From NCBI GenBank assembly GCA_029856445.1, contig JAHQWY010000025.1, positions 1-20,283 of the forward strand: a stretch of 20,283 nt of DNA. The letters run 5' to 3'. Positions 6,123-13,398 of this stretch are shown here, in pieces (position 1 is the first letter of the stretch; each line of letters opens with the position of its first letter). The DNA is from Promethearchaeia archaeon. GTDB lineage: Archaea > Asgardarchaeota > Lokiarchaeia > Sigyniarchaeales > SOKP01. Under the pieces are notes generated by a model that had not been told where the DNA came from, ran no database searches, and saw only the letters and a list, made by a program, of their open reading frames with translations. Position numbers and translations under genes: made by a program.

Positions 6123-6218
6123 GTGCCCGAAGAAATAATAAATAATTTTCTTCAATGCATACCAAGTACATCTTATTTGGAACCAATGACTAATTACTTA
6201 GAAAGATATCAAAATTAG
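6123..6218 (+). CDS. Possible 31-residue micro-protein
   Basis: A GTG at 6123 lies five nt after AGGAG (6113-6117), a good ribosome site. The product reads MPEEIINNFLQCIPSTSYLE and ends NYLERYQN. The frame is open upstream as well, so it may be the end of a lost gene. No family is recognised. Confidence 0.3.
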   Translation: MPEEIINNFLQCIPSTSYLEPMTNYLERYQN

Positions 6219-6339
6219 TCGAGCTCATCTATAAAAAGCAGCATTTAACACCAATAAAAAAAGAGCAGGAAGGAAACAGAACAGATATGGAAACACATGA
6301 CTCATAATCAAAATTGCGTAAGCTTTTTTGGTAAAAACG

Positions 6340-6531
6340 CTATTCTAATAAGTTCTTCTTTCGTCTTTTGCTAACCTCATTTTCATGAATTTTAAGGCAA
6401 TATCCTCGACTAATCCAGATCTTACGCGTTTTTTTTACTTACAGGTATATTTCAATAAAAAATTTTATTAAAAAATATATTATGACAACGACAATTATGA
6501 TTGAAATCAACCAATATATTATTTCTTCCAT
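6340..6531 (-). pseudogene. Small single-helix membrane protein split by an in-frame TAA
   Basis: From an ATG at 6531 the frame gives MEEIIYWLISIIIVVVIIYF and LIKFFIEIYL, one membrane helix, then TAA (6441-6439). Exactly in frame, 32 more codons read VKKTRKIWISRGYCLKIHEN and a basic tail EVSKRRKKNLLE before TAG. Together this would be a 60-odd residue protein with one helix and a positive cytoplasmic tail, a common shape in this window. A TATA-like TATGTAAATA lies just under 30 nt before the ATG. It is either a 30-residue micro-protein or a gene broken by one nonsense mutation. No homologue is recognised. Confidence 0.35.
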
Positions 6532-6638
6532 TTTTATTATAATTATTTTATTTACATAAAAGTAAAATTTAGTCTTCAAGAAATAGTATAAATTTTGCCT
6601 TTATAATTTTATCAGTTAATGTGAGTATCGCCTACTGA

Positions 6639-6767
6639 ATTATTCATCGCAGGAGGTCTTTCAGCGCTCTGCAAAGCAAGGAAAGAATCCCACTTAATAT
6701 GCCAAAATTTGACATTTTGGCCACATTAGCAGAATCCATGGAAATAGTAGGTCTAAAAATCCCTTAG
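6639..6767 (+). pseudogene. Frameshifted relic of an unknown gene
   Basis: One frame ends SALQSKERIPLNMPKFDILA then TLAESMEIVGLKIP. The neighbouring frame just upstream reads SPTELFIAGGLSALCKAR. Joined by one shift near 6665, they give a coherent protein tail. The stretch is also richer in G+C than the surrounding intergenic DNA. The family was not recognised. Confidence 0.3.
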
Positions 6768-6790
6768 TAAACATAAAATTAATAATATTT

Positions 6791-6823
6791 AAGGGGGTAA
6801 CCCTTTTTTTTGATTTTTTTTTT
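6791..6823 (+). terminator. Short hairpin followed by T-runs
   Basis: AAGGG-GGTAA-CCCTT forms a 5-bp hairpin (6791-6805) directly followed by eight T and, after GA, nine or more T. It lies after the frameshifted relic and would end rightward transcription. T-runs alone can end archaeal transcripts. Confidence 0.4.
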
Positions 6824-6901
6824 AAAGGAATGTGAAATTGATTTCATTTTAAAGTGTATTTGATGAGATTTGAAACTAATTGAAATTCAAGAACATTTCG
6901 T

Positions 6902-6946
6902 AGCATCTTTATATTTCTGAGCGAAGAACAGAATAAGCAAATAGAA
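6902..6946 (-). pseudogene. Relic of the 3' end of a winged-helix gene
   Basis: Forty-five bases match 9246-9290 with two differences. Translated on the minus strand it reads FYLLILFFAQKYKDAT, against FYLLILLFAQKYKDAS at the end of the winged-helix gene at 9237. Only this tail is left, so a second copy of that gene once stood here. Confidence 0.6.
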
Positions 6947-7002
6947 AAAAACTACTCCAGAAAATTATTTTTCTTTATAAAAGACCTTTCAAATATGAGG
7001 AT

Positions 7003-7257
7003 ATGAGAATAAAAATCGTGTATTGTGAAATCTATTTCTTTGACCACGAGTGGCAAACTACCAGAAAAATCATAGGGGAAGTTGATACCCAACAACTCTT
7101 TTCGCCTTTAAATAGCTTTATCGAAGTCAAGAATTATGAGAATAAGATTATTTCGAAACATGATGTGGAACGCATAATTATCTATGAAAAGAAAAGTGGG
7201 ATTGCTATTGCGAAAGATACTTTAGAAGTAAATACTGCTTTAAAGATTGAAAGCTAG
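7003..7257 (+). CDS. Small conserved protein, paralogue of the 13526 gene
   Basis: The 84-residue protein begins MRIKIVYCEIYFFDHEWQTT and is about 70 % identical to the 82-residue product at 13526. Shared landmarks are IYFFDxEW, QQLFSPLNxFIEV, NYxNK, DVERxIxYEK and TLEVNTALKI. Predicted strands dominate, so a small beta-rich soluble domain is likely. No family is recognised. A TATA box (TTTATAAA, 6974-6981) lies 29 nt before the ATG, indicating a leaderless mRNA. Similarity with the other copy continues for about 55 nt past the stop, but the Roadblock gene that follows the other copy is absent here and replaced by a relic. The mostly conservative differences suggest both copies are under selection. 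Confidence 0.7.
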   Translation: MRIKIVYCEIYFFDHEWQTTRKIIGEVDTQQLFSPLNSFIEVKNYENKIISKHDVERIIIYEKKSGIAIAKDTLEVNTALKIES

Positions 7258-7267
7258 ATAGAATAAA

Positions 7268-7320
7268 ACTAAATCTTAATAAGAGTGCGGGACTATTGTT
7301 AGGTGAACACGATAAGGTGA
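7268..7320. repeat. Duplicated intergenic block after the small-protein gene, copy 1
   Basis: The block begins with ACTAAATCTTAATAAGAGTG, identical for 20 nt to 13791-13810, and stays similar up to TAAGGTGAAT (13836-13845 in the other copy). In the second copy AAGGTGA lies upstream of the Roadblock gene; here it leads to no intact gene. Confidence 0.6.
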
Positions 7321-7339
7321 ATCCATTATTCCTTGTTTT

Positions 7340-7470
7340 TTTAATAAGGTAAGAATTAAACGTTTGATGCTCTCATTTCCCAGGGTTTCTCAAGAAGAAT
7401 TATGGAAAAGAATACCAAATTTATAGATAAGTATCCTGAATTAAACCCATCTTTTAGAAATAAGGAATAG
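7340..7470 (+). pseudogene. Frameshifted relic downstream of the small-protein gene
   Basis: One frame reads NKVRIKRLMLSFPRVSQEEL, WKRIPNL and stops at 7426. The next frame continues FIDKYPELNPSFRNKE and stops at 7470. Joining them gives a plausible continuous tail with one frameshift. It does not resemble the Roadblock protein that follows the second copy of the small gene. The family is unknown. Confidence 0.3.
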
Positions 7471-7556
7471 AATAATAAGGAAAATACTTATCATATAGCT
7501 TTCTTTTATGAAACAATTAGACACTATTGTATATAAACCTAATAGGAAAGAAATAA

Positions 7557-7594
7557 CAAATCTCTAATTTGACAAACTTTCGGAGTTTAAATAA
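7557..7594. promoter_or_regulatory. Repeated promoter-like element, copy 2
   Basis: Matches 1102-1140 with three differences, one of which spoils the outer pair of the palindrome (CAAATC-TCT-AATTTG). TTTAAATA (7587-7594) can act as a TATA box. A weaker third relative (CTCTAATT, TTTTCG and CTTTAAAT) lies at about 7637-7668. Confidence 0.5.
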
Positions 7595-7697
7595 ATTTAT
7601 AACCGAAATATTGAGCATTCCCTTGGAGAAATCTAGCCTCTAATTGAGAAATTTTCGTGCCTTTAAATTTCTTAAACATTTCAGTCATATTGTCCAT
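7587..7697 (-). CDS. Possible truncated 36-residue protein
   Basis: An ATG at 7697 follows AAGGAAAA, a fair ribosome site, and opens MDNMTEMFKKFKGTKISQLE, then ARFLQGNAQYFGYKFI. The stop lies within the repeated promoter-like element, which suggests that a longer gene was cut there. The family is not recognised. Confidence 0.3.
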   Translation of the reverse strand: MDNMTEMFKKFKGTKISQLEARFLQGNAQYFGYKFI

Positions 7698-7786
7698 TTT
7701 TCCTTTTTTCTGCTGCTGTTAATCACTTCAAATCTTAAATAATGGAAATCCTATATATTATGTAAAGAATTCCTAGTGATCAATGA

Positions 7787-8602
7787 ATGAAGAAAAAAAA
7801 GAATATAGAGTGGTATCATCTACGTTATGAGGCGTATGAACGACGTGTTATAGAGCTTAAGAAGTTAATTAAGCAACAAGAAAACGAACTTGAGAAATTT
7901 AGAGAGGAAATCGATGTATTAATTGAAGATCAAATTCATAAAAAAAGATTGGAGGAAACAACTTTAAAAAGTAAAGAGAAGCTTTTCACAAAAGATGTAG
8001 AAGATGTTAAATATTGTCTTGTGAAATACCGCAATTTTTGGGAGCATGCTTTTTGGGAGGATCGCTTAAAATATTGTTTCGATAACAATATTAAATTGCG
8101 TCTAGGCAATGTAAAAAAATACTTAATTAATAGCCTTACAAGCATGAAAGGGCGCCATATATCTTTTCTTAAGACGAAAATTCAGAATGATGAGAAAAGG
8201 CTTACAAAGTCCTTAAAAGCTCAACAGAAATTTAAAAAAGAGATGGAAATTGAGGGGATTGAGACCCCTGTACTTAATCTTGCAGAAATTGAAAGTGAAG
8301 TCGAAAAACAACTTGAATCCGAAAAGATTAGTTCACCAATTAGGGTAGATAAGCCAAGTTTACCTAATATTCCTTTCTTTAAACAAAACTTAGAAAAATT
8401 TCTTAAAGCAACAGAATCACCTGAATCTATCAAAAATTTGATTGATGATGATGAGCAGGAAATTTCCGAAATTATAAATCTCCTATATCAAATCTTTGAA
8501 AATTTTAAGGAGTTTGTGTGCCCTAAATGCTACACTTTATATCCGGAAAAGATTAAAATATGTGAAAGATGTGGTTACGATTTCACAAAAATTGAGCTTT
8601 AA
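7787..8602 (+). CDS. Coiled-coil protein with C-terminal zinc ribbon
   Basis: This 271-residue soluble protein starts MKKKKNIEWYHLRYEAYERR. Residues 15-65 are a coiled coil (long run of E, K, L and I with heptad spacing). A middle helical region (80-170) contains aromatic and basic residues (YRNFWEHAFWEDRLKYCF). A second charged helix leads to acidic stretches (LIDDDEQEISEII). The end is a zinc ribbon with C245, C248, C259 and C262. The ATG lies about 50 nt after a TATA-like CTTAAATAAT (about 7733); a nearby out-of-frame ATG at 7783 precedes it. Coiled coil plus ribbon suggests a scaffold or nucleic-acid-binding protein, but no named family is recognised. Confidence 0.7.
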   Translation: MKKKKNIEWYHLRYEAYERRVIELKKLIKQQENELEKFREEIDVLIEDQIHKKRLEETTLKSKEKLFTKDVEDVKYCLVKYRNFWEHAFWEDRLKYCFDNNIKLRLGNVKKYLINSLTSMKGRHISFLKTKIQNDEKRLTKSLKAQQKFKKEMEIEGIETPVLNLAEIESEVEKQLESEKISSPIRVDKPSLPNIPFFKQNLEKFLKATESPESIKNLIDDDEQEISEIINLLYQIFENFKEFVCPKCYTLYPEKIKICERCGYDFTKIEL

Positions 8603-8861
8603 TTGAACTAATGTAATTTTAGACTTTTGGTTCGAGCATCTCCCCGAGTCAATCGCAAAAATTAGAACACTCAAAAGATTAGTTTTAAAGAATAATCCAT
8701 TAAAATTTGATTAAAGAATCCATTTTTTCTCGATTTATAGTAATAAAGTGATTAGAAGATTAAAACTAATTAAATTCATTTTTTTTCATTTCTGTTTTGG
8801 GTAGTTACAAAACCCAGTGATGCATTTTTCATTTAAATAGATCTAACAAAATAAATTCTTA

Positions 8862-9086
8862 ATGTCTTTAAAGTATGAGAGATCGAGAAATTTAAAGTAT
8901 GAGAGATCGAGAACTATTGAGATAAATGTGGAAAATTCCAGCATTAACTTAGATCTTATAGGTGTGTTTACTGTTCTTATTGCTGTATGGTCTCTATTTA
9001 TACTTAAGAACTTGTACGACCTCTACGACTTCAGGAAAAACCGGATTTATTATGAAAATCTCCTCAGAACAAAAAACAAGGGATAA
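8862..9086 (+). CDS. Truncated paralogue of the 19224 membrane protein
   Basis: The last 45 residues (LDLIGVFTVLIAVWSLFILK, then NLYDLYDFRKNRIYYENLLR) align closely with the last helix and tail of the 175-residue protein at 19224 (LNLTGVFLLIIAVWSLFIIK, then FDFYDFKKNRIHYENLLR). The first three helices of that protein are missing; instead there is a short hydrophilic start containing a tandem octapeptide. A TATA box (TTTAAATA from 8832) lies 30 nt before the ATG, so the short form may still be expressed from a leaderless transcript. It would be a single-helix protein with a basic cytoplasmic tail. Copy 2 of the 93-bp repeat starts four nt before its stop codon ends. Confidence 0.55.
   Translation: MSLKYERSRNLKYERSRTIEINVENSSINLDLIGVFTVLIAVWSLFILKNLYDLYDFRKNRIYYENLLRTKNKG
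8867..8914 (+). repeat. Tandem duplication of a 24-bp unit inside the 8862 gene
   Basis: Two adjacent 24-nt units starting TTTAAAGTATGAGAGATCGA differ only at their last base. They encode LKYERSRN and LKYERSRT, so the duplication is in frame and adds one octapeptide. Confidence 0.8.
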
Positions 9087-9174
9087 CTTCTTAAATTTTC
9101 ATTCATTTTTAGTTTCTGCCTTATAATTCAATAGTATTTCAGACATTATAAATGCAACTTGAAATTAATAAAAG
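9082..9174. repeat. 93-bp direct repeat, copy 2
   Basis: Matches 5861-5955. On the minus strand it keeps the TATA-like GAATTATAAGG and the start ATGAATGAAAA, but the reading then runs into the antisense of the 8862 gene. It looks like the promoter and first codons of a gene that is no longer here. Confidence 0.6.
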
Positions 9175-9236
9175 AAAAGAACATTTCATGGAAATCAGAT
9201 TATATTAGAAATATGAATAAAAAAGTCAGATATAAG

Positions 9237-9479
9237 TCATACTGAAGCATCTTTATATTTCTGAGCGAACAACAGAATAAGTAAATAGAATTCCGTAGGA
9301 TAGATATATTTTGTCTTCCCCACTTTTATTCTTATAATTAACCCTATTTCTTCTAAATCGGATAGATGTTCTGAAGCTGTAGCTTTTGAAATTCTAAATT
9401 CTTTTTGAATGTCTTCAGAAGTAAGGGGTGGATCACGATACCAATTCCCCTCAATGTAGTTATAGATTTTTCCTTTCAT
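9237..9479 (-). CDS. Winged-helix DNA-binding protein (ArsR/MarR-like)
   Basis: The 80-residue protein reads MKGKIYNYIEGNWYRDPPLT, then SEDIQKEFRISKATASEHLS, the helix-turn-helix (recognition helix KATASEHLSDLEEIGL), and a wing IIRIKVGKTKYIYPTEFY, ending in a helix LLILLFAQKYKDASV that may dimerise. This is the compact winged-helix form seen in ArsR-like archaeal regulators; no metal-binding cysteines are present. AAAGGAAG lies about 12 nt before the ATG, and a TATA-like GATTTAAGTAC lies just over 30 nt upstream. Its 3' end is duplicated as a relic at 6902-6946. It is the only obvious transcription factor in the window and therefore a candidate to bind one of the palindromes described here, but no link is shown. 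Confidence 0.75.
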   Translation of the reverse strand: MKGKIYNYIEGNWYRDPPLTSEDIQKEFRISKATASEHLSDLEEIGLIIRIKVGKTKYIYPTEFYLLILLFAQKYKDASV

Positions 9480-9774
9480 GTTTAATAAATGCTTCCTTTT
9501 TTCTGTACTTAAATCTTCAAAAATTCTTTAACACCTACTTATTTTTGTCATCTTTTTATTTAACCTACATTTTTTTTTCTTTTCATGATTAATAGTTTGG
9601 TAGATATCGAACTAACTGAGTATATTTAAAGGAAAAATTGTCTTTGATACTATCTTAATGCCATCAAGTTTAAACCAAAAAAATCTAATACTGTTTTTGT
9701 TAAAATATTAATACTATTTTTTAAATAATCTTAGAACTTGATTTATTTAAACTCGATAGCAAAAGTGAATAATT

Positions 9775-10215
9775 ATGTCTGACTCCATATCCGAACCCTT
9801 AATTATAACTATAGTTGGTGGAGTTATAGTTGGATTAATTTTATTAGCTATTAATAAGATTGACTTCAAAACTATATTTCTTAAAACACGAATAAGAAAT
9901 CTACTCAAAAAATATGAGGAAATAAGACTTGATCTAGAAAAGGAAAGAAATGCAGTTAGAAAACTTGGGCAATTATTAAATAATGGAAAAACAAAATTTA
10001 TCAATTCTGGTTTTGGTTTTGAAGATAATGATACCACTATTCAAAATGATTTATTCAAGATACATATTACTAGAATTGGAAATTCAATAATGATTAATAA
10101 ATTCCTCTTAACCAGAATAGAAGATAATAGTGTATATTGTTCAGAAGATTATCCCGAATCTCAAAAAGAAAACAATGACTCAACAATATTGCTTGATTTT
10201 GTAGAAAATCTATAG
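9775..10215 (+). CDS. N-terminally membrane-anchored protein, first gene of a pair
   Basis: Residues 8-26 (PLIITIVGGVIVGLILLAI) form one membrane helix, followed by a positively charged coiled-coil helix (FLKTRIRNLLKKYEEIRLDL, then EKERNAVRKLGQLLNNG) and a beta-rich end (KIHITRIGNSIMINKFLLTR). This is a topology with the body in the cytoplasm. The ATG lies 29 nt after TTTAAA (9746-9751), typical of a leaderless transcript. The next gene follows after 11 nt, with GGAG before its ATG, so the two form an operon. The pair is convergent with the HEPN gene. No family is recognised. Confidence 0.6.
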   Translation: MSDSISEPLIITIVGGVIVGLILLAINKIDFKTIFLKTRIRNLLKKYEEIRLDLEKERNAVRKLGQLLNNGKTKFINSGFGFEDNDTTIQNDLFKIHITRIGNSIMINKFLLTRIEDNSVYCSEDYPESQKENNDSTILLDFVENL

Positions 10216-10226
10216 GAGAAATTATT

Positions 10227-10496
10227 ATGAAAAAAGAAGAATTTGAGAAGAAAAAATCCCTATTGGTTAAAAATGGATTAAATACAATAAAAGGATTAGA
10301 AGATACTTTTAAAGCAATCTTGAAACATGATTGGTATGGAGAATGGGAATATCCAGACGAAATTAGAGCAAAATTTAACTATCAAATTGATCCAGTCGAA
10401 TTTAAATTCCTATTCAAAAAGTTAAGGACCCTAATTTCTGAATTGGCTAAATTCCCAGATAAATTTGAAGTATTATGGGAAAAAGGCTTGAAATAA
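10227..10496 (+). CDS. Small charged helical protein, second gene of the pair
   Basis: The 89-residue product starts MKKEEFEKKKSLLVKNGLNT and contains the aromatic stretch HDWYGEWEYPDEIRAKFNYQ, then helices (FKFLFKKLRTLISELAKFPD). AGGAG in the intergenic sequence lies 7-8 nt before the ATG. It is soluble, acidic and basic in turn, and without cysteines. It ends 18 nt before the convergent HEPN gene ends. The close coupling to a membrane-anchored partner suggests the two proteins act together; the function is unknown. Confidence 0.6.
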   Translation: MKKEEFEKKKSLLVKNGLNTIKGLEDTFKAILKHDWYGEWEYPDEIRAKFNYQIDPVEFKFLFKKLRTLISELAKFPDKFEVLWEKGLK

Positions 10497-10513
10497 GTTA
10501 AGGATTTACCTGC

Positions 10514-11197
10514 TTAGTATGGATAAAAATCTAAAAAGTTAGGATCAACATCAGCATACTGTCTTAGAGTTTTCCTGACATATCCTCTGACTTCATTATA
10601 ATTAAAATAATATTTCATGATCTTAATGAAGGTATATGCAAAATAATGAAAACAATTTGTTATTAAGCCTGTTATATAATTTAAATCATGTGGGATCTCT
10701 TTTCCAAATTCCATTTCAGGCTTTAATATAATATTATTTTCAACCAAATCAATATATTCCTTATCTATCCTACTCCTATTATGAACGATTTTATTTCTTC
10801 TAACCAAATTTTCACAAAAATCATCCCATTGTGGAAATTCTTTTCTTATTTCGAGTTCTAATGAGTTTTGAAGGTAATTCTCAATCGAAGTAGGATTAGT
10901 TCTGGGGATTGAACCGGCTACTTGTCTGTAAAACTCTTCTTTATTTTTTCTTAGGATCGAAAAGAATTCACGATTGAAAGCTTCAACATATGAAATAATA
11001 AATATATGAACTGATTTTAGGAATAAACTATTTTTCCCCTTAATCAAATCTATAGTAAATTCTTTAAATATATCCTCGCTGGCATTTATTTTTTCTTTTT
11101 CAATACTTTCTATAGTGTCTTCAATGAAAAATGAAATATCCTCTAGTCCATAATTATATTTAATAAAAACATCAGTTAAATTCTTCAATAAATCCAT
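10514..11197 (-). CDS. HEPN-domain protein (candidate RNase)
   Basis: The 227-residue all-helical protein contains RNKIVHN at residues 134-140, which is the R-x4-H active-site motif of HEPN RNases, in the form 'RRNkiVHn' seen in MAE_28990/RiboL-PSP-like HEPN domains, followed by SRIDKEYIDL as the family usually shows. An earlier helix, FIISYVEAFNREFFSILR (66-83), fits the helix of these domains that precedes the motif. HEPN proteins with this motif act as RNA-cutting toxins or defence effectors, often with a nucleotidyltransferase or other antitoxin; none is seen here. The gene follows the SBBP gene by 28 nt on the same strand and has no strong promoter of its own, so co-transcription is likely. 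Family is fairly sure, activity inferred. Confidence 0.6.
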   Translation of the reverse strand: MDLLKNLTDVFIKYNYGLEDISFFIEDTIESIEKEKINASEDIFKEFTIDLIKGKNSLFLKSVHIFIISYVEAFNREFFSILRKNKEEFYRQVAGSIPRTNPTSIENYLQNSLELEIRKEFPQWDDFCENLVRRNKIVHNRSRIDKEYIDLVENNIILKPEMEFGKEIPHDLNYITGLITNCFHYFAYTFIKIMKYYFNYNEVRGYVRKTLRQYADVDPNFLDFYPY

Positions 11198-11225
11198 TCA
11201 AATCAAATCTGTTTTATTTCTTAAG

Positions 11226-13319
11226 TCATCTTCTTATGTTTTTATGTTGGTGTTTTCTTAGTTCTTTAATAATAGAAAAAAGTATACCTATTCCAATAAA
11301 AGCTAAGACACTAAAAAAAGGGATGGGAATCATGACATCCACAGAAGGATCCTTTATCACGATTACAGATTTTTCAGCAATATTTCCTGCTCTGTCTTCA
11401 GCATAAAACGTTATAGAAACTTGTCTATTAGGAAGTATTAAATCCCATTCTTCTTGATTTATATTACCAGTATCTGAGCATAAATAAATCTCTTCTGAAC
11501 TTACCATATACCATGTGGAAATTACTAAATCGTCATCACTTGCAGAAATAGAAAACCTTGGAGAAGATTCCCCAAATTTTTCGTTCTCTTTTGGATAATT
11601 AATAACTATTTCTGGAATATTTGCGTCTTTTCTAACAGTGACCTCATCGGAATCCACACGACCTACTCGATCTTTTGCATAAAAAGAAATTATAACAGAT
11701 TCATTGCCAAATTTATTCCACTCGTACTGGTTAAAACGATTTTCTGAAGTAAAAGATATATTCTCACCATAATTAAATCGATACCATGTTTCTTGGAGAT
11801 TGGGCTCAATGATATTAAGAGAAAAAGTGGGAGATGCTATTCCACATAATTGATTGGGAGAGGGTGTAAGTATTGTTATAGACGGAGGTAAAAGATCTAC
11901 AATGGCTTTATAACAATTTGAACTACAATTACCATACTCGTTATATGACACCACTTTATAATAATAGTTACCATCTGTTAAGCCTGTTAGGTTGAAATAT
12001 TGCTCTGTTATCCCCTCACCTAGTTTAGTCACACTAGAATTTATTTCAGTAATGGGGTTATTATGAAAATAAACTGAATAGTTGTTAGCATAATTAGATC
12101 TGGTCCAATTTAGTCGGAAAGAGCCATTATCACTAATGATGGGATTAGAGCTTAAAGTAAAACTCTCAGGATATTGATTATATTTTAAAAGTATTATATC
12201 TCCAATGATCCATCCCGTAACATATATATAGCCAGCTGAATCTAAAGCAATTCCTTCGCCTTCAGTCCTAGTAGAATGACTCCAAAATTTCTCCCATTGC
12301 AGGTTTCCAGTTGCATTGTATTTCAATAAGAAAATCCCAAGATTTGAATAACCTGTAATGTAAGAACTCTCCTGCTTATCTACAAAAAGTGAGTTAGCTC
12401 GTTGATCATATACATCACCCCATGTTTTATACCATTGTAAATCTCCTGAATTGTTATATTTCATAAGTAAAGAATCACCAGCATCTTCTCCTGAGATATA
12501 TATGCTAGAATTTGAAAAAAATACAACATTAAGAGGAGTTTGAGTGTTTACTCCACTTCCCCATGAAGTGTTCCATTGCTGAGTTCCTTGTTTATTATAT
12601 CTCGAAAGAAAAATATCTCCATTACCATCGTATATGCCTGATTGTCCAACAAGATATATATCATCTGTGCTATTATCTATTGATAATCCATAACCATAAT
12701 CGGCTTGATTTACATCACCAAGAGTTCTATTCCATTGATAATTTCCTGCATTATCATATTTGAGAAGACAAATATCTTTAGATGTTAGAGTAGTATAAAG
12801 CCCAGCGACATAGACATTACTTTCTGAATCTAAAGCAACATCATATCCATGATCGAGATCAGGACCCCCCCAATATCGAGACCATTGTTCCAAACCCTCA
12901 TTATTAAATTTAACTAAAAATATATCATACAGACTTGCACTCGGTCCAGATTTCCCGGTCACATAAATATTCCCAGAGGAATCAAGGGTTAATGCATAAG
13001 GTCTTTCATAATCATATCCGTCCCATGTTTTATTCCATAAAAGAGAACCAGATGAATTATACTTTAGCAATACAATATCATATACATTTCCCACATCCGT
13101 TTCCCCAACAATATATATATTATCTTCAGAATCAATGGCAATGTCAAAAGCCATATCCCCCTCACCATTATCCCATTGCGTCCACCAATCAAGTCCTAGC
13201 GAGAGCGATAAATCGGAAAAAGGCTGTGGTTCGGAAATGATTCTATTATTATTATGAATTAAAAAAGTGAACATTGTGAATGTTAGAATAATGAATAATA
13301 GACTTAATTTCCTTCTCAT
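11226..13319 (-). CDS. SBBP-repeat beta-propeller surface protein with Ig-like domains and C-terminal anchor
   Basis: A 697-residue secreted protein. Residues 1-25 are a signal peptide (MRRKLSLLFIILTFTMFTF). From about 40 to 370 there are seven or so repeats of 45-50 residues with the consensus 'A..IA.DS.gNIYV.G......DI.LLKYN.sG..qWn.tWg', the SBBP (seven-bladed beta-propeller) pattern. A fibronectin-III-like domain (about 385-470) and two Ig-like domains (about 475-650; each ends FYAxDRxGxxxxxxVxVxKD) follow. The protein ends with a membrane helix (FFSVLAFIGIGILFSIIKEL) and a basic tail. Several NxS/T sites suit an archaeal glycoprotein. A ribosome site AGGGGG and a TATA box with an adjacent palindrome lie upstream. 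Such proteins likely serve in cell-surface adhesion; that is inferred from their domains. Confidence 0.85.
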   Translation of the reverse strand: MRRKLSLLFIILTFTMFTFLIHNNNRIISEPQPFSDLSLSLGLDWWTQWDNGEGDMAFDIAIDSEDNIYIVGETDVGNVYDIVLLKYNSSGSLLWNKTWDGYDYERPYALTLDSSGNIYVTGKSGPSASLYDIFLVKFNNEGLEQWSRYWGGPDLDHGYDVALDSESNVYVAGLYTTLTSKDICLLKYDNAGNYQWNRTLGDVNQADYGYGLSIDNSTDDIYLVGQSGIYDGNGDIFLSRYNKQGTQQWNTSWGSGVNTQTPLNVVFFSNSSIYISGEDAGDSLLMKYNNSGDLQWYKTWGDVYDQRANSLFVDKQESSYITGYSNLGIFLLKYNATGNLQWEKFWSHSTRTEGEGIALDSAGYIYVTGWIIGDIILLKYNQYPESFTLSSNPIISDNGSFRLNWTRSNYANNYSVYFHNNPITEINSSVTKLGEGITEQYFNLTGLTDGNYYYKVVSYNEYGNCSSNCYKAIVDLLPPSITILTPSPNQLCGIASPTFSLNIIEPNLQETWYRFNYGENISFTSENRFNQYEWNKFGNESVIISFYAKDRVGRVDSDEVTVRKDANIPEIVINYPKENEKFGESSPRFSISASDDDLVISTWYMVSSEEIYLCSDTGNINQEEWDLILPNRQVSITFYAEDRAGNIAEKSVIVIKDPSVDVMIPIPFFSVLAFIGIGILFSIIKELRKHQHKNIRR

Positions 13320-13353
13320 CTTTAATTTTCCCCCTAATAATAATATTATCTGG

Positions 13354-13398
13354 GTTAAATTTATAAATAGCTACCTGAGCAAATACTCAAGTAGCTTA
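13354..13398 (-). promoter_or_regulatory. TATA box and operator-like palindrome of the SBBP gene
   Basis: On the minus strand TATTTATAAATTT (13370-13358) is the TATA box. Directly upstream, and touching it, is an inverted repeat AGCTACCTGAG-CAAATA-CTCAAGTAGCT (13369-13396), 11-bp arms with one mismatch. Its place next to the TATA box suits an activator or repressor site. Confidence 0.5.

Noticed and set aside
6300..6340. CRISPR-like repeats in the AT-rich intergenic DNA
   Set aside because: No regularly spaced repeat of 24-40 bp was seen anywhere; all repeats found are two-copy or simple tandem.
7450..7540. Minus-strand micro-ORF with a hydrophobic stretch (MISIFLIILFLISKRWV)
   Set aside because: It is opposite the frameshifted relic, has no ribosome site, and such strings arise easily in AT-rich DNA.
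8625..8660. GGTTCGAGCATCTCCCC, which recalls a tRNA T-arm
   Set aside because: No T-stem partner, no acceptor stem and no anticodon arm at the proper spacing.
9658..9711. 17-codon ORF (MPSSLNQKNLILFLLKY) after a TATA box
   Set aside because: Spacing of 33 nt is compatible with leaderless start, but the peptide is too short and lacks any other support; it might be a relic start.
12563..13240. Plus-strand ORFs of 66 and 101 codons opposite the SBBP gene
   Set aside because: They are antisense shadows of a repeat protein; the composition (H, Y, Q, S-rich) is that of an inverted beta-propeller reading.
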